NCBI GenBank assembly: GCA_051418055.1
Contig: JBPRGH010000139.1
Span: 124,001 to 188,000 of the forward strand
Length of the DNA: 64,000 bases
Origin: JBPRGH01 sp051418055
GTDB lineage: Bacteria > Bacteroidota > Bacteroidia > Cytophagales > Cyclobacteriaceae
Direction: 5' to 3'
Shown in pieces: positions 1 to 9,151 of this stretch. The notes under the pieces were generated by a model. That model did not search any database. It was given only the letters and a program-made list of their open reading frames with translations, and was not told the DNA's origin. Every line of letters begins with the position of its first letter. Position 1 is the stretch's first letter. Both the position numbers and the translations under genes were made by a program.

Positions 1-1504
1 CGCTTTAAAAGAAGAACGCAGCGCAGGGATCCTAATGCACATTACCTCACTACCCTCCTCTTTTGGTGCCGGTGATATGGGACCTGAAGCTTATAAATTT
101 GCTGATTTCTTAGAAAGATGCAATCAACGCTATTGGCAAATATTACCCTTAAATCCTACAGAGGGCGGGGCCGGTCATTCGCCTTATAGCTCACATGCAA
201 GTATGGCAGGTAATATACTGCTTATTAGTCCGGAAATGCTGATCAAAGATAATTTACTTGATGAGCAGGATCTTAAATCCTATGAGATCCCCTCGACTGA
301 TACAGCCGATTTTGGTCATACTGAAAAAGTAAAAAGGGAATTATTAGAGAAATCTTACAATAACAGGCACAGGTCTTCTCTTGACGAGGAATACATCCAA
401 TTCCTGCAGGAAGAATCACACTGGGTGCATGATTATGGGCTTTATATGACTTTAAAAGCAAAACATAATTATGCTGCCTGGTTTCAGTGGCCTGAGGAGT
501 ATAAAAACCGTAATGAAGATACCCTGAATGAATTCAGGGAGCAGAATAAAGAGGCTATTGATAAGATACGCTGGTATCAATTCATTTTCATCAGGCAATG
601 GAAGAAACTTAAAACCTACTGTAATGAAAAGGATATTATGCTTTTTGGTGACCTGCCATTCTACATCAGCCACGATTCGGTAGATGTTTGGTCTCACCCT
701 GATATTTTTAAAATTGATGAGGATGGAAAAATGACCGGAGTGGCGGGTGTTCCGCCGGATTATTTTAATGAGAACGGACAGCTATGGGGCATGCCGGTTT
801 TCCGCTGGAACATACTGAAAAAACAGAAGTATAACTGGTGGGTAAAGCGGATACAGAAAAATGTACAGCTTTATGACCTGCTCAGACTGGATCATTTCCG
901 CGCATTTTCAGATTTCTGGGAGGTACCGGCAGGTGAAGATACAGCCATAAACGGCACATGGAGACCTGGTCCGGGAGCTGATCTATTTAAAAGATTACGA
1001 AAAGAATTGGGTGAACTTCCTTTTATTGCTGAAGACCTTGGAGAAATTGATGATCCGGTTTATGAACTAAGGGATAGTTTTGAATTTCCAGGTATGAAAG
1101 TAGTGCAGTTTGCTTTTGGTGGTGATATAAAAGAATCACCGCATATCCCGCATAATTATACAACCAATTATATTGCATATACAGGTACACATGATAATAA
1201 TACATCTGTAGGCTGGTTTAGAAAAGATGCCGGTGAAACAGAGGTTCGGAACTTAAAGGGGTATTTTGGAAAAGATATTGAAGCGAGTCAGGTGCATAAA
1301 GAGCTAATTCGTGCAGTTTATTCCTCCGTTGCGCAGGTTGCCATTATCCCTATGCAGGATATCCTGGGGCTGGATGAAAACAGCCGAATGAATATGCCTG
1401 CGACAATAGAAAAGAATTGGGTGTGGCGTTTAAAGCCTGATCAGTTAAATCCTTCTACAGAAGAGTGGCTGAGGGAGTTTGTGGAGCTGTATAATCGAGG
1501 GTGA
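1..1504 (+). CDS. malQ: 4-alpha-glucanotransferase (amylomaltase), 5' partial
   Basis: GH77 enzyme that transfers alpha-1,4-glucan segments between maltodextrins in the cytoplasm. The frame is open from base 2 and reads ...RSAGILMHITSLPSSFG, the usual amylomaltase N-terminus, so the ATG at 35 is internal and the true start lies outside the window. Family motifs are visible: LLRLDHFRAFSDFWEVP holds the nucleophile Asp, FIAEDLG holds the acid/base Glu, and TGTHDNNT follows. The C-terminus is complete. Functionally it fits the GlgE/GlgB glycogen operon 43 kb away, but the two are not adjacent. Identification is secure; only the first residues are missing. Confidence 0.95.
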   Translation, partial: ALKEERSAGILMHITSLPSSFGAGDMGPEAYKFADFLERCNQRYWQILPLNPTEGGAGHSPYSSHASMAGNILLISPEMLIKDNLLDEQDLKSYEIPSTDTADFGHTEKVKRELLEKSYNNRHRSSLDEEYIQFLQEESHWVHDYGLYMTLKAKHNYAAWFQWPEEYKNRNEDTLNEFREQNKEAIDKIRWYQFIFIRQWKKLKTYCNEKDIMLFGDLPFYISHDSVDVWSHPDIFKIDEDGKMTGVAGVPPDYFNENGQLWGMPVFRWNILKKQKYNWWVKRIQKNVQLYDLLRLDHFRAFSDFWEVPAGEDTAINGTWRPGPGADLFKRLRKELGELPFIAEDLGEIDDPVYELRDSFEFPGMKVVQFAFGGDIKESPHIPHNYTTNYIAYTGTHDNNTSVGWFRKDAGETEVRNLKGYFGKDIEASQVHKELIRAVYSSVAQVAIIPMQDILGLDENSRMNMPATIEKNWVWRLKPDQLNPSTEEWLREFVELYNRG

Positions 1505-1512
1505 TAAAATGT

Positions 1513-1690
1513 GCGGAGAGATCTAGCACCTCGATTGCAGTCGCTGCCCTTATTTTTTTCGGTCATTCCGACGACAGGAGGAATCTACCTCGTCGATTGG
1601 CAGTATGTGCTATATAAGGAGTAAGTTTTCTCTCTTCGCGAACAGTTGAAAAAAAAGCTTTCGAGCTGATAAGCTACGTTCGAAATGACG
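1513..1690. repeat. Dispersed-type imperfect palindromic intergenic element
   Basis: The spacer after malQ contains GTCATTCCGA (1562-1571) and its near inverted partner TCGAAATGAC (1680-1689), with an AGGAGGAATCTA block next to the first. Two similar stretches, ATCTAGCACCTCGATTGCAG near 1520 and AATCTACCTCGTCGATTGGC near 1581, look like diverged direct copies. GTCATTCCGA...AGGAATCT is a pattern I associate with dispersed repeats in environmental bacterial genomes. That it is multicopy here is inference. No convincing gene is present. Confidence 0.45.
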
Positions 1691-1754
1691 AAAATTTTAA
1701 ACGGTTTTACGTATAAATTATCTGTACTCGTTACTTTTTACCTTGTTAAATAAA

Positions 1755-2834
1755 TCAATTATTTGCCTCCACATATCCCTTTACCGTAAGCCTCTGAACT
1801 GGGGCAGAAGGATCATTACTATAGACGGTGATCGCTTTTTGCTGATTTCCCTTTCTTCCGCTGCTGTCAAATTCAGTTTTAATGATCGCAGATTCTCCCG
1901 GAGCTAAATTATTCTTACTTAATTCAGCTTTCAGGCAGGTACAATTAGAATCCACCTTTCGGATGTTTAAAACTGACTGACCGTTATTAGTAAGCTGGAA
2001 TTCATTTTTTACCTTTTCTCCTTCTTTGGCTCTGTCAAAATCATAGATCTGCTCGCCAAAAGATAAACGGGCAGATTTTTCAAACTCCTCTTTACTCATT
2101 GGAGCAAAATATTCTTCAATATTGGTAAATAAGGTATAGGATTTTATCGAGTCAATGGGCTCGTTAGTAACTAACGTCATGTTTTCAGTGAAAAAACCAA
2201 GGTCACCTTTTTTCTTTGCAGCATATGAAATTGTTAAGGTAGCTGATTCACCGGCATTTATAGTATCAGCAAGATTCACCTGGACATGCTCAGGATGAAT
2301 TATCGATTTAATGATCAATGGCTGCTCACCGGCATTATATATATCAAAATCCTTTAATGTTGGGTCGTCAGTGGTTAAAACTTTACCCATATTAAATGAA
2401 CGGTATTTTGTACGCAGATTGCCATCAGTATAAGGAAGCTCCTCTTCTATGGATTTAGGTCTTGGTGATACATTTCCCCTTATAAAAAGCGCCACCTGCT
2501 TTCCATCATCAGTAAATACTGTTAAGCTTTTATTAAAAGAACCCGGTCGGTTATAGGTATCATACTGCGCCTGAACAAAACCCTGCTCACCTGGCGCTAC
2601 TGCTTCTTTCGTCCAGCCGGGTGTAGTGCAACCACAGGAAGTTTTTACATTAGTGATTTTAATTGGCTCAGCTCCCGTATTTGTGAAAACAAATTCATGC
2701 AGCACCGGCCCATCCGCTTCCTTTACTATGCCAAAGTCATAAATTTGCTCCTCAAATTTCAGGATATCAGCCTGCTGGGCAGAAGCAATAAATAGAAAAA
2801 AGTTAAAGAGTATAGCTAAAGAAAAGATCCGCAT
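1755..2834 (-). CDS. DUF1573 domain-containing exported protein
   Basis: This 359-residue protein has an N-terminal signal peptide ending near ASAQQA. It contains three Ig-like segments of the DUF1573 type (about residues 25-120, 140-240 and 250-355). The first and last carry the short Cys motifs TSCGCTTPGW and SNCTCLKAEL, each followed by an APGE turn. Such proteins are common in Bacteroidota, are exported, and have no established biochemical role; a periplasmic or surface structural role is plausible. It is transcribed divergently from trpS across a 116-bp gap. The start ATG at 2834 gives a normal signal peptide. Confidence 0.85.
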   Translation of the reverse strand: MRIFSLAILFNFFLFIASAQQADILKFEEQIYDFGIVKEADGPVLHEFVFTNTGAEPIKITNVKTSCGCTTPGWTKEAVAPGEQGFVQAQYDTYNRPGSFNKSLTVFTDDGKQVALFIRGNVSPRPKSIEEELPYTDGNLRTKYRSFNMGKVLTTDDPTLKDFDIYNAGEQPLIIKSIIHPEHVQVNLADTINAGESATLTISYAAKKKGDLGFFTENMTLVTNEPIDSIKSYTLFTNIEEYFAPMSKEEFEKSARLSFGEQIYDFDRAKEGEKVKNEFQLTNNGQSVLNIRKVDSNCTCLKAELSKNNLAPGESAIIKTEFDSSGRKGNQQKAITVYSNDPSAPVQRLTVKGYVEANN

Positions 2835-2950
2835 GATTTTATTTTGATTTTTTATTTTAACGAGCGAAAACTAAAATAAATTTCTTAATCCCTATAGATT
2901 TTTATTTTAAGTCTAACACTTCTAATTTCGCCTAGCGAAAATACGAAGAA

Positions 2951-3922
2951 ATGGCAAGAATATTAACAGGAATACAAAGTAGTGGAAAACCACATCTTGG
3001 AAATATATTAGGGGCGATAAAACCGGCGGTCGAGCTGAGTCAGGATCCCAATAACGAATCTCTTTTTTTTATTGCAGACCTGCACTCTTTAACAACTATT
3101 AAAGAGGGTGAAATAAGAAAAGAAAACATTAAAGCAACAGCTGCTGCATGGCTCGCTTTTGGTTTTGATACGGATAAAAATCTCTTTTACCGCCAGTCAC
3201 AAATCCCGGAGGTATGTGAGCTTACATGGTACCTTAACTGCTTTACCCCTTTTCCTATGCTTTCAAATGCTCATTCCTTTAAGGATAAAGCTGATAAGCT
3301 TAGTGATGTAAATGCGGGTTTATTCACCTATCCGGTTCTAATGACTGCGGATATTATACTTTATGATGCAGATATTGTACCTGTAGGAAAAGATCAAAAG
3401 CAGCATCTGGAAATGGCACGTGATATTGCCGGCGGGTTCAATAATCTGTTTGGAGAAACATTTGTACTACCGGAAGCAAGGATTGATGAGCAGCTGATGA
3501 CAATTCCCGGAACGGATGGACAGAAGATGAGCAAGTCATATAATAATACCATCGATATTTTTCAGCCCGACAAGAGATTAAGAAAGCAGATAATGTCAAT
3601 AGTTACTGACAGCACTCCAATGGAAGAACCTAAAGATCCGGATACTGATAATGTATTTGCCATATATAAACTTCTCGCGAATCCTGAGCAGGTAAAGGAA
3701 ATGCGTAAAAAATATGAAGGTGGCAATTATGGGTATGGTCATGCAAAGAATGAGCTTTTTGAATTAATTGTGGAAAAATTCCAAAAAGAACGTGAGCTCT
3801 ATAATTACTACAGGGAAAATGAAGGTGAGCTAGAACAAAAACTACAGCAGGGTGAAGAAAAGGCTCGGGAAATAGCCCTAAACCGCCTTAATGTAGTGAG
3901 AGAAAAGTTAGGCTTTAAATAA
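2951..3922 (+). CDS. trpS: Tryptophanyl-tRNA synthetase
   Basis: Class Ic aminoacyl-tRNA synthetase that charges tRNA-Trp. At 323 residues it has the usual bacterial length. The HIGH-equivalent motif is KPHLGN (residues 13-18) and the KMSKS loop is GQKMSKSYNN (residues 191-199). MTADIILYDADIVPVGKDQ is the conserved tryptophan and adenylate pocket region. It stands alone, convergent with the 133-residue gene, and their ends are separated by a terminator hairpin. A TTTCGC/GCGAAA inverted repeat lies just upstream (2926-2940), with no assigned role. Identification is secure. Confidence 0.97.
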   Translation: MARILTGIQSSGKPHLGNILGAIKPAVELSQDPNNESLFFIADLHSLTTIKEGEIRKENIKATAAAWLAFGFDTDKNLFYRQSQIPEVCELTWYLNCFTPFPMLSNAHSFKDKADKLSDVNAGLFTYPVLMTADIILYDADIVPVGKDQKQHLEMARDIAGGFNNLFGETFVLPEARIDEQLMTIPGTDGQKMSKSYNNTIDIFQPDKRLRKQIMSIVTDSTPMEEPKDPDTDNVFAIYKLLANPEQVKEMRKKYEGGNYGYGHAKNELFELIVEKFQKERELYNYYRENEGELEQKLQQGEEKAREIALNRLNVVREKLGFK

Positions 3923-3950
3923 AAAACAGGAGCGTAAAATTATACGCTCC
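3923..3950 (-). terminator. Hairpin terminator between convergent genes
   Basis: GGAGCGTA (3929-3936) pairs perfectly with TACGCTCC (3943-3950) around a 6-base loop. Read on the minus strand, the stem is followed by a T-rich run (CTGTTTTTTATTT), so it mainly suits the minus-strand gene ending at 3940. That gene's TAA stop (3942-3940) lies inside the loop. The stem could also halt trpS transcripts, but no T-run follows on the plus strand. Confidence 0.75.
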
Positions 3951-4341
3951 AAACTACCTCTTTTCGTTCCGGATTTACCTGAATTACAATTCGCAGTGGA
4001 TTTGGAAGTAAAACCAGCTTGGTATCCTTATCAGGAAAATCGTCAGCTTCAACGTAAACTCCCTGAGAAAAATCAGTTTTATATTCAGAGCCCTCTTTTG
4101 ATACTTTATTTGGTATGTAAGCTATCGGAAGTAAAATCTCAGAATCAGGGCAAAACTCATCATGAACTTCATATAGCTTCTCTTCCAGGAACTGGCCGTA
4201 ATTTTCCATAATATCATCTTCAATATCATGGATCTCCTCCTCAAGTTCATCATAGCGCTTATCATCATACGACATACTGTCAAGTTCTATTTTTTTATCC
4301 AGCAAATTACAAACTGCGTCATTAAGCTGTTGAACATCCAT
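3940..4341 (-). CDS. Conserved hypothetical protein, 133 residues
   Basis: I do not recognise this family. The protein is soluble, acidic and has no signal peptide. Residues 1-60 are predicted helical and charged (DKRYDELEEEIHDIEDD). The second half is beta-like, with LLPIAYIPNK and KLVLLPNPLRIVIQV, and it ends in VVWSV. It is a monocistronic unit divergent from hppD with its own terminator. Codon use and composition match the neighbours, which supports a real gene. No function is proposed. Confidence 0.7.
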   Translation of the reverse strand: MDVQQLNDAVCNLLDKKIELDSMSYDDKRYDELEEEIHDIEDDIMENYGQFLEEKLYEVHDEFCPDSEILLPIAYIPNKVSKEGSEYKTDFSQGVYVEADDFPDKDTKLVLLPNPLRIVIQVNPERKEVVWSV

Positions 4342-4416
4342 AGAATAAATGGGTTTATTTTATACTGTAAATGTGTAAAGCATAATCATTGAATGCAACA
4401 ACTTTTGTAAATTTTA

Positions 4417-4424
4417 TACCTTTG
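4417..4424 (+). promoter_or_regulatory. Bacteroidota-type -7 promoter element for hppD
   Basis: TACCTTTG matches the Bacteroidota -7 consensus TAnnTTTG exactly and lies 38 bases upstream of the hppD ATG, which would give a leader of about 30 bases. No TTTG box stands at the ideal 19-21 base spacing upstream, so only half of the bipartite promoter is supported. Confidence 0.4.
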
Positions 4425-4462
4425 AGTTAGAATTTACTGTAAACCACCAAAATACCTTAATT

Positions 4463-5557
4463 ATGCAGGAAGATTTTTTGCCCATAAACGGCACTGATCA
4501 CGTAGAATTTTATGTAGGAAATGCCAAACAGGCAGCTCATTATTATCAACATGCCTTCGGTTATGAATTAATAGCTTATCTGGGACCTGAAACAGGTGTA
4601 AGAGATCGTGCAAGCTATGTTCTCAAGCAGGGCAAGATCCGCCTTGTTCTTACCGGCTCTATGCAACCATCCGGAGAGATTACCGATCATGTGATCAAGC
4701 ATGGGGATGGTGTAAAGGTACTGGCGTTATGGGTTGATGATGCAGAAAAATCATTTCAGGAAACAACATCCAGAGGGGCAGAGCCTGCCATGGAAACGCA
4801 AACCTACAGGGATGAGCATGGTGAAGTAAAAGTCTCTGCTATAAAAACCTATGGCGAGACAATTCATAAATTCGTTGAGCGGAAGAATTACAATGGTCCT
4901 TTTATGCCGGGATATAAAGAGCGTAAAAGTAAAATGAAAGTAGGACCTATAGGACTACAGTATATCGATCATTGCGTTGGGAATGTTGAGCTTGGAAAGA
5001 TGAATGAGTGGGTGAAGTTTTATGAGGATGTAATGGGATTTAAGCTGCTTATTACATTTGATGATAAAGATATTTCAACGGAGTATACCTCTCTGATGTC
5101 AAAGGTGGTATCTAACGGTAACGGATATATAAAATTCCCTATCAATGAGCCGGCCAAAGGAAAGAAAAAATCACAGATAGAAGAGTATATAGATTTTTAT
5201 CATGGAGCCGGTGTACAGCATATTGCCATTGCCACAGATGACATCGTTCAAACAGTATCTGAATTACGAAAACGTGGTGTTGAATTTTTATATGTTCCTG
5301 ATACTTATTATGAAGATGTTCTTGATCGTGTCGGGGAAATTGAAGAAGACCTGAAGCCATTAAAAGAAAATAATATCCTAATCGACAGGGATGAGGAAGG
5401 ATATCTCCTTCAGATATTTACAAAACCTGTTCAGGACCGTCCTACCCTTTTTTATGAGATCATTCAACGCAAAGGTGCCAAATCTTTTGGAAAGGGTAAT
5501 TTTAAAGCTTTGTTTGAATCTATTGAACGAGAGCAGGAGCTAAGAGGAAATCTATAA
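4463..5557 (+). CDS. hppD: 4-hydroxyphenylpyruvate dioxygenase
   Basis: Fe(II) enzyme converting 4-hydroxyphenylpyruvate to homogentisate in tyrosine catabolism. The 364 residues contain two VOC-fold halves. The expected metal ligands are visible: His170 in QYIDHCVGN, His253 in GVQHIAIATDD and Glu332 in LFYEIIQRKG. The C-terminal signature GNFKALFESIEREQ is canonical. The next step, homogentisate dioxygenase, is not in this window. The gene is 24 bases from the following phosphohexomutase, so the two may be cotranscribed although their functions are unrelated. Confidence 0.96.
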   Translation: MQEDFLPINGTDHVEFYVGNAKQAAHYYQHAFGYELIAYLGPETGVRDRASYVLKQGKIRLVLTGSMQPSGEITDHVIKHGDGVKVLALWVDDAEKSFQETTSRGAEPAMETQTYRDEHGEVKVSAIKTYGETIHKFVERKNYNGPFMPGYKERKSKMKVGPIGLQYIDHCVGNVELGKMNEWVKFYEDVMGFKLLITFDDKDISTEYTSLMSKVVSNGNGYIKFPINEPAKGKKKSQIEEYIDFYHGAGVQHIAIATDDIVQTVSELRKRGVEFLYVPDTYYEDVLDRVGEIEEDLKPLKENNILIDRDEEGYLLQIFTKPVQDRPTLFYEIIQRKGAKSFGKGNFKALFESIEREQELRGNL

Positions 5558-5581
5558 AAATTCTATACTAAAAAATACAAA

Positions 5582-7300
5582 ATGAGTGAAGTAAGGGAAA
5601 AAGCCCAGAGCTGGATAGACAGCAATATAGATGACGATAGCCGTAAAACCATTCAAATATTATTAGCGGATGCTGATGATTCGGCGTTGACAGAAGCTTT
5701 TTATAAAGACCTGGAATTTGGAACCGGCGGATTAAGAGGTGTAATGGGAGTAGGATCAAACTACATAAACCGTTACACCATCGGTATGGCCACACAAGGG
5801 CTTTCCAATTACCTTAAAAAGCAGTTTGAGGGAGAAGATATTAAAGTGGCCATTGCACACGACAGCCGTAATAACAGCCGCTATTTTGCCGAAACTACGG
5901 CAGCTGTTTTTTCTGCCAATGGTATTACAGTGTTTCTTTTTGATGACCTCAGGCCAACACCGGAGTTATCTTTCGCTATCCGTCACCTGAAATGTCATAG
6001 TGGTGTAGTGCTTACTGCCTCTCATAATCCTAAAGAATACAATGGTTATAAGGCTTACTGGAATGATGGTGCTCAGCTGGTTGAACCCCATGATAAAAAT
6101 GTCATTGAGGAGGTGAGAAAAATAAAATCTGTTGATGAGGTAAAATTTGATAAAAATGATAGCCTCATACATGCAATAGGCGATGATATCGATGAGATAT
6201 ACCTGGAAAGGGTATCCCGTTTATCCCTTTCTCCTGAAACAGTAAAAAGACAAAAGGATTTTCCAATCGTTTTTTCATCAATTCACGGTACAGGGATCCA
6301 ATTAGTTCCAGCGGCTTTACGGCGTTTTGGATTTGAAAATGTTGATATTGTGGAAGAGCAGGCTACGCCGGACGGAAATTTCCCTACCGTAATTTATCCT
6401 AATCCGGAAGAGGCGGAAGCCATGACCATGGCATTAAACCGTGCAAAAGAACTGGATGCAGAGCTGGTAATGGCTACTGATCCTGATGCTGATCGTGTTG
6501 GTATTGCGGTAAAGGATATGAAGGGTGAATGGGTTTTACTAAACGGAAATCAGACAGCAAGCCTGCTCATATATTATTTGCTTAAACAGCGTAAGGATAA
6601 GGGGGAGCTGGAAAAAGACCAGTATATTGTAAAAACGATAGTTACCACAGACCTTCTGGAGGATATAGCTCATCATTTTAGCATCCCATGCTATGAAACA
6701 CTTACCGGCTTTAAATATATTGCTGATCTAATTAGAAGTAAAGAAGGAAAGGAGCAGTATATAGCCGGTGGTGAAGAAAGCTACGGATATCTAATAGGTG
6801 ATTTTGTTCGTGATAAAGATGCAGTTTCTGCCTGTGCCTTAATAGCTGAGATGGGAGCATATGCAAGAGATAATGGAAAAAGCATATATGAGCTGCTGCT
6901 GTTTATATATAAAGAATTTGGATACTATCAGGAGAAGCTGATCGCATTGACCCGGCAAGGTAAAAAAGGTGCTGAGGAAATTAAGCAGATGATCGATGAT
7001 TTCAGAAAAAATCCACCTAAAGAGATTGCCGGGGAGAAGGTAGTTAAGGTCAGGGATTATAAATCGCTTGAAGAAACGGATGTTGCTACAGGCAAAACAA
7101 ACAAATTAACATTCCCTTCTTCCAATGTATTACAGTATTATACAGCTGAAGGAAGTAAGATCTCCGTCCGACCTTCGGGTACCGAACCTAAAATTAAATT
7201 TTACATAAGTGTGAAAAGTGATAATGGTCAGTCATATCAGGAGGTACAGCACCAGTTAAACACAAAAATTGAGAAGATCGAAAAATTTTTGATGAAATAA
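5582..7300 (+). CDS. Phosphoglucomutase/phosphomannomutase family protein
   Basis: Alpha-D-phosphohexomutase that interconverts hexose 1- and 6-phosphates. At 572 residues it is of the long type common in Bacteroidota and Firmicutes. All four family motifs are present: the phosphoserine loop TASHNP (Ser147), the Mg loop DPDADR (300-305), the sugar-specificity loop GGEESYGY and the phosphate-binding loop RPSGTEPK near the C-terminus. The GEES form of the third loop favours glucose phosphates, so a role feeding glycogen synthesis is plausible. It sits between hppD and the antiporter with 24-base gaps on both sides. Confidence 0.93.
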   Translation: MSEVREKAQSWIDSNIDDDSRKTIQILLADADDSALTEAFYKDLEFGTGGLRGVMGVGSNYINRYTIGMATQGLSNYLKKQFEGEDIKVAIAHDSRNNSRYFAETTAAVFSANGITVFLFDDLRPTPELSFAIRHLKCHSGVVLTASHNPKEYNGYKAYWNDGAQLVEPHDKNVIEEVRKIKSVDEVKFDKNDSLIHAIGDDIDEIYLERVSRLSLSPETVKRQKDFPIVFSSIHGTGIQLVPAALRRFGFENVDIVEEQATPDGNFPTVIYPNPEEAEAMTMALNRAKELDAELVMATDPDADRVGIAVKDMKGEWVLLNGNQTASLLIYYLLKQRKDKGELEKDQYIVKTIVTTDLLEDIAHHFSIPCYETLTGFKYIADLIRSKEGKEQYIAGGEESYGYLIGDFVRDKDAVSACALIAEMGAYARDNGKSIYELLLFIYKEFGYYQEKLIALTRQGKKGAEEIKQMIDDFRKNPPKEIAGEKVVKVRDYKSLEETDVATGKTNKLTFPSSNVLQYYTAEGSKISVRPSGTEPKIKFYISVKSDNGQSYQEVQHQLNTKIEKIEKFLMK

Positions 7301-7324
7301 AAAGATCAGCTCATACAGATAAAT

Positions 7325-8308
7325 TTGATTCCAATTATAATAAATTTTGTTCTTGTACTGGTAGGATTTTTCCTGCTGATTAAGGGAGCACGGGCGCTGG
7401 TTACCGGCGCCTCTTCTCTTGCCCGGAGGTTCAATGTACCCGAACTGATAATTGGTTTAACCATTGTAGCTTTAGGTACATCGGCACCAGAAATTGTAGT
7501 AAATATAATTTCCGGGATCCAGGGCCATAGTGGAGTAGTTTTTGGAAACATTATAGGTTCAAATAATTTCAACCTGTTCCTGATCCTTGGCATATCAGGT
7601 ACGATTTATCCTTTAGCCATACAACGAGATACTGTAGTTAAAGAGATCCCTTTCTCTCTATTCATTACAGCGGTTTTACTCGTTCTTGTAAATGATGTGA
7701 CATTTAATACCGGAGAAACAAATAATACTTCCCTGATTGACGGTTTAATCCTTTTAGGCCTTTTTGTCCTTTTCCTTGGATATATATTCAACAGGATGAA
7801 GGTAAAATCCACTATTGTAAAGGAAGAAAGTATTGAAGAACTGGCTAAACCGAGGAGTGGCGGGAAAATTACTTTGTTGCTTCTCGGGGGATTATTAGGA
7901 TTAACAATCGGCGGAAAATTAGTGGTGGACAATGCAATAGCTATAGCAGAATATTTTGAAGTGAGCCAAAAGATGATCGGGCTCACTATAGTTGCTGCAG
8001 GAACCTCTCTGCCCGAGCTGGCAACGACCTCTGTTGCGGCGTTTAACAAAAAAGCAGATCTGGCAATTGGAAATGTAATTGGATCTAATATTTTTAATAT
8101 ACTGCTAGTGCTGGGGGTAACCACATTAATCGCTCCATTGCAGTACAACACAGAACTAAATATCGATATTTACATTCTACTTGGCGGCACCTCTCTACTG
8201 ATGCTTTTTATGGTTACTTTGGGCAAAAAGCGACTTGACAGGCTGGAGGCTATAATTTTCCTTTTTGCTTTTGTGGGATATATGGTGTTTTTATTTATCC
8301 GACAGTAA
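7325..8308 (+). CDS. Calcium/sodium antiporter, CaCA family
   Basis: Integral membrane cation exchanger of the YrbG type, 327 residues and about ten hydrophobic segments. The two inverted alpha-repeats are clear: ALGTSAPEIVVNIISG with GNIIGSNNFN in the first half, and AAGTSLPELATTSVAA with GNVIGSNIFN in the second. A charged cytoplasmic linker (about residues 155-180) separates them. The start is TTG at 7325; no in-frame ATG gives a natural N-terminus, and MIPIIINFVLVLVG begins the first helix. It converges on the PUL gene ending at 8337. Confidence 0.92.
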   Translation: MIPIIINFVLVLVGFFLLIKGARALVTGASSLARRFNVPELIIGLTIVALGTSAPEIVVNIISGIQGHSGVVFGNIIGSNNFNLFLILGISGTIYPLAIQRDTVVKEIPFSLFITAVLLVLVNDVTFNTGETNNTSLIDGLILLGLFVLFLGYIFNRMKVKSTIVKEESIEELAKPRSGGKITLLLLGGLLGLTIGGKLVVDNAIAIAEYFEVSQKMIGLTIVAAGTSLPELATTSVAAFNKKADLAIGNVIGSNIFNILLVLGVTTLIAPLQYNTELNIDIYILLGGTSLLMLFMVTLGKKRLDRLEAIIFLFAFVGYMVFLFIRQ

Positions 8309-8336
8309 TTAAGTTAGAGTGTTTAATTACTATCTT

Positions 8337-9149
8337 TTAATTTTGTACCTTTTGATACACCCTTACATAATCAATTTCCATTATTTGAGGAAATACATCA
8401 GGATTGACACCGTATTTTCCTCCCCAGTTCCCTCCTACTGCTATATTCATTATTAAATGGAAAGGCTCATCAAATGGCCAGGCAGACGGCCCATCACCAT
8501 TATCTCTAAAAGTATTATAAATCTTATCATCAATCATAAATTCAATCTTATCGTCGCTCCATTGTATGGAATATTTATGAAATGCCTGATCTGCATCTTT
8601 CACCTTCATAGAGTCACCTTGGTGAGTGCCTTTTATATGATTAAAAGCTTCTGTATGAATAGTCCCATGAATATTTCCAGGATCAAATCCCACATGTTCC
8701 ATAATGTCTATTTCTCCGCTTTTTGGCCAATCACCGTATCTCCAATCAGTGGGAAGCATCCATATTGCGGACCAGGTCCCTTTTCCATAAGGTAATTTAG
8801 CACTAACTTCAATTAACCCATACTTCCAGTCGCCTTTAAGGAGAGACTTTATTCTTGTTGATGTGTAATTATTTTCGTTGTCCTTCCTGGCTATTATATG
8901 GAGTTTACCATCCTCAACTCTTACATTCTCACTATTTCGTGTATAGGTCTGCAATTCATTATTGCCCCACCCACATAACGTAGGACAGCCGTTTCCCAGA
9001 TCATAAGTCCATTTACTCTCCTCCGGTTGCCCCTGGTATTCAAATTCATCACTCCATACTAATTTCCAATTCGCCTCATTAGTTTCTGCAACTGAAGAAC
9101 ATGCACCTAAAACAACAACTATTAGTACTATATAAATATTTATCTTCAT
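8337..9149 (-). CDS. GH16 endo-beta-glucanase (laminarinase-like) lipoprotein
   Basis: The 270-residue protein has a signal peptide with lipobox LGACSS, so it is probably anchored to the outer membrane. One GH16 domain fills the rest. WSDEFEYQG opens it, GWGNNELQTYT is a typical laminarinase substrate strand, and GEIDIMEHVG is the catalytic motif with nucleophile Glu, assisting Asp and acid/base Glu. GH16 enzymes of this layout cleave beta-1,3 or mixed beta-1,3/1,4-glucans. It is the last gene of the PUL operon, starting 2 bases after the GH3 stop. Confidence 0.92.
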   Translation of the reverse strand: MKINIYIVLIVVVLGACSSVAETNEANWKLVWSDEFEYQGQPEESKWTYDLGNGCPTLCGWGNNELQTYTRNSENVRVEDGKLHIIARKDNENNYTSTRIKSLLKGDWKYGLIEVSAKLPYGKGTWSAIWMLPTDWRYGDWPKSGEIDIMEHVGFDPGNIHGTIHTEAFNHIKGTHQGDSMKVKDADQAFHKYSIQWSDDKIEFMIDDKIYNTFRDNGDGPSAWPFDEPFHLIMNIAVGGNWGGKYGVNPDVFPQIMEIDYVRVYQKVQN

Positions 9150-9151
9150 TT

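Noticed and set aside
7606..8151. 181-residue ORF antisense to the CaCA antiporter
   Set aside because: It overlaps a well-conserved transporter with both alpha-repeats and has no coding features of its own.
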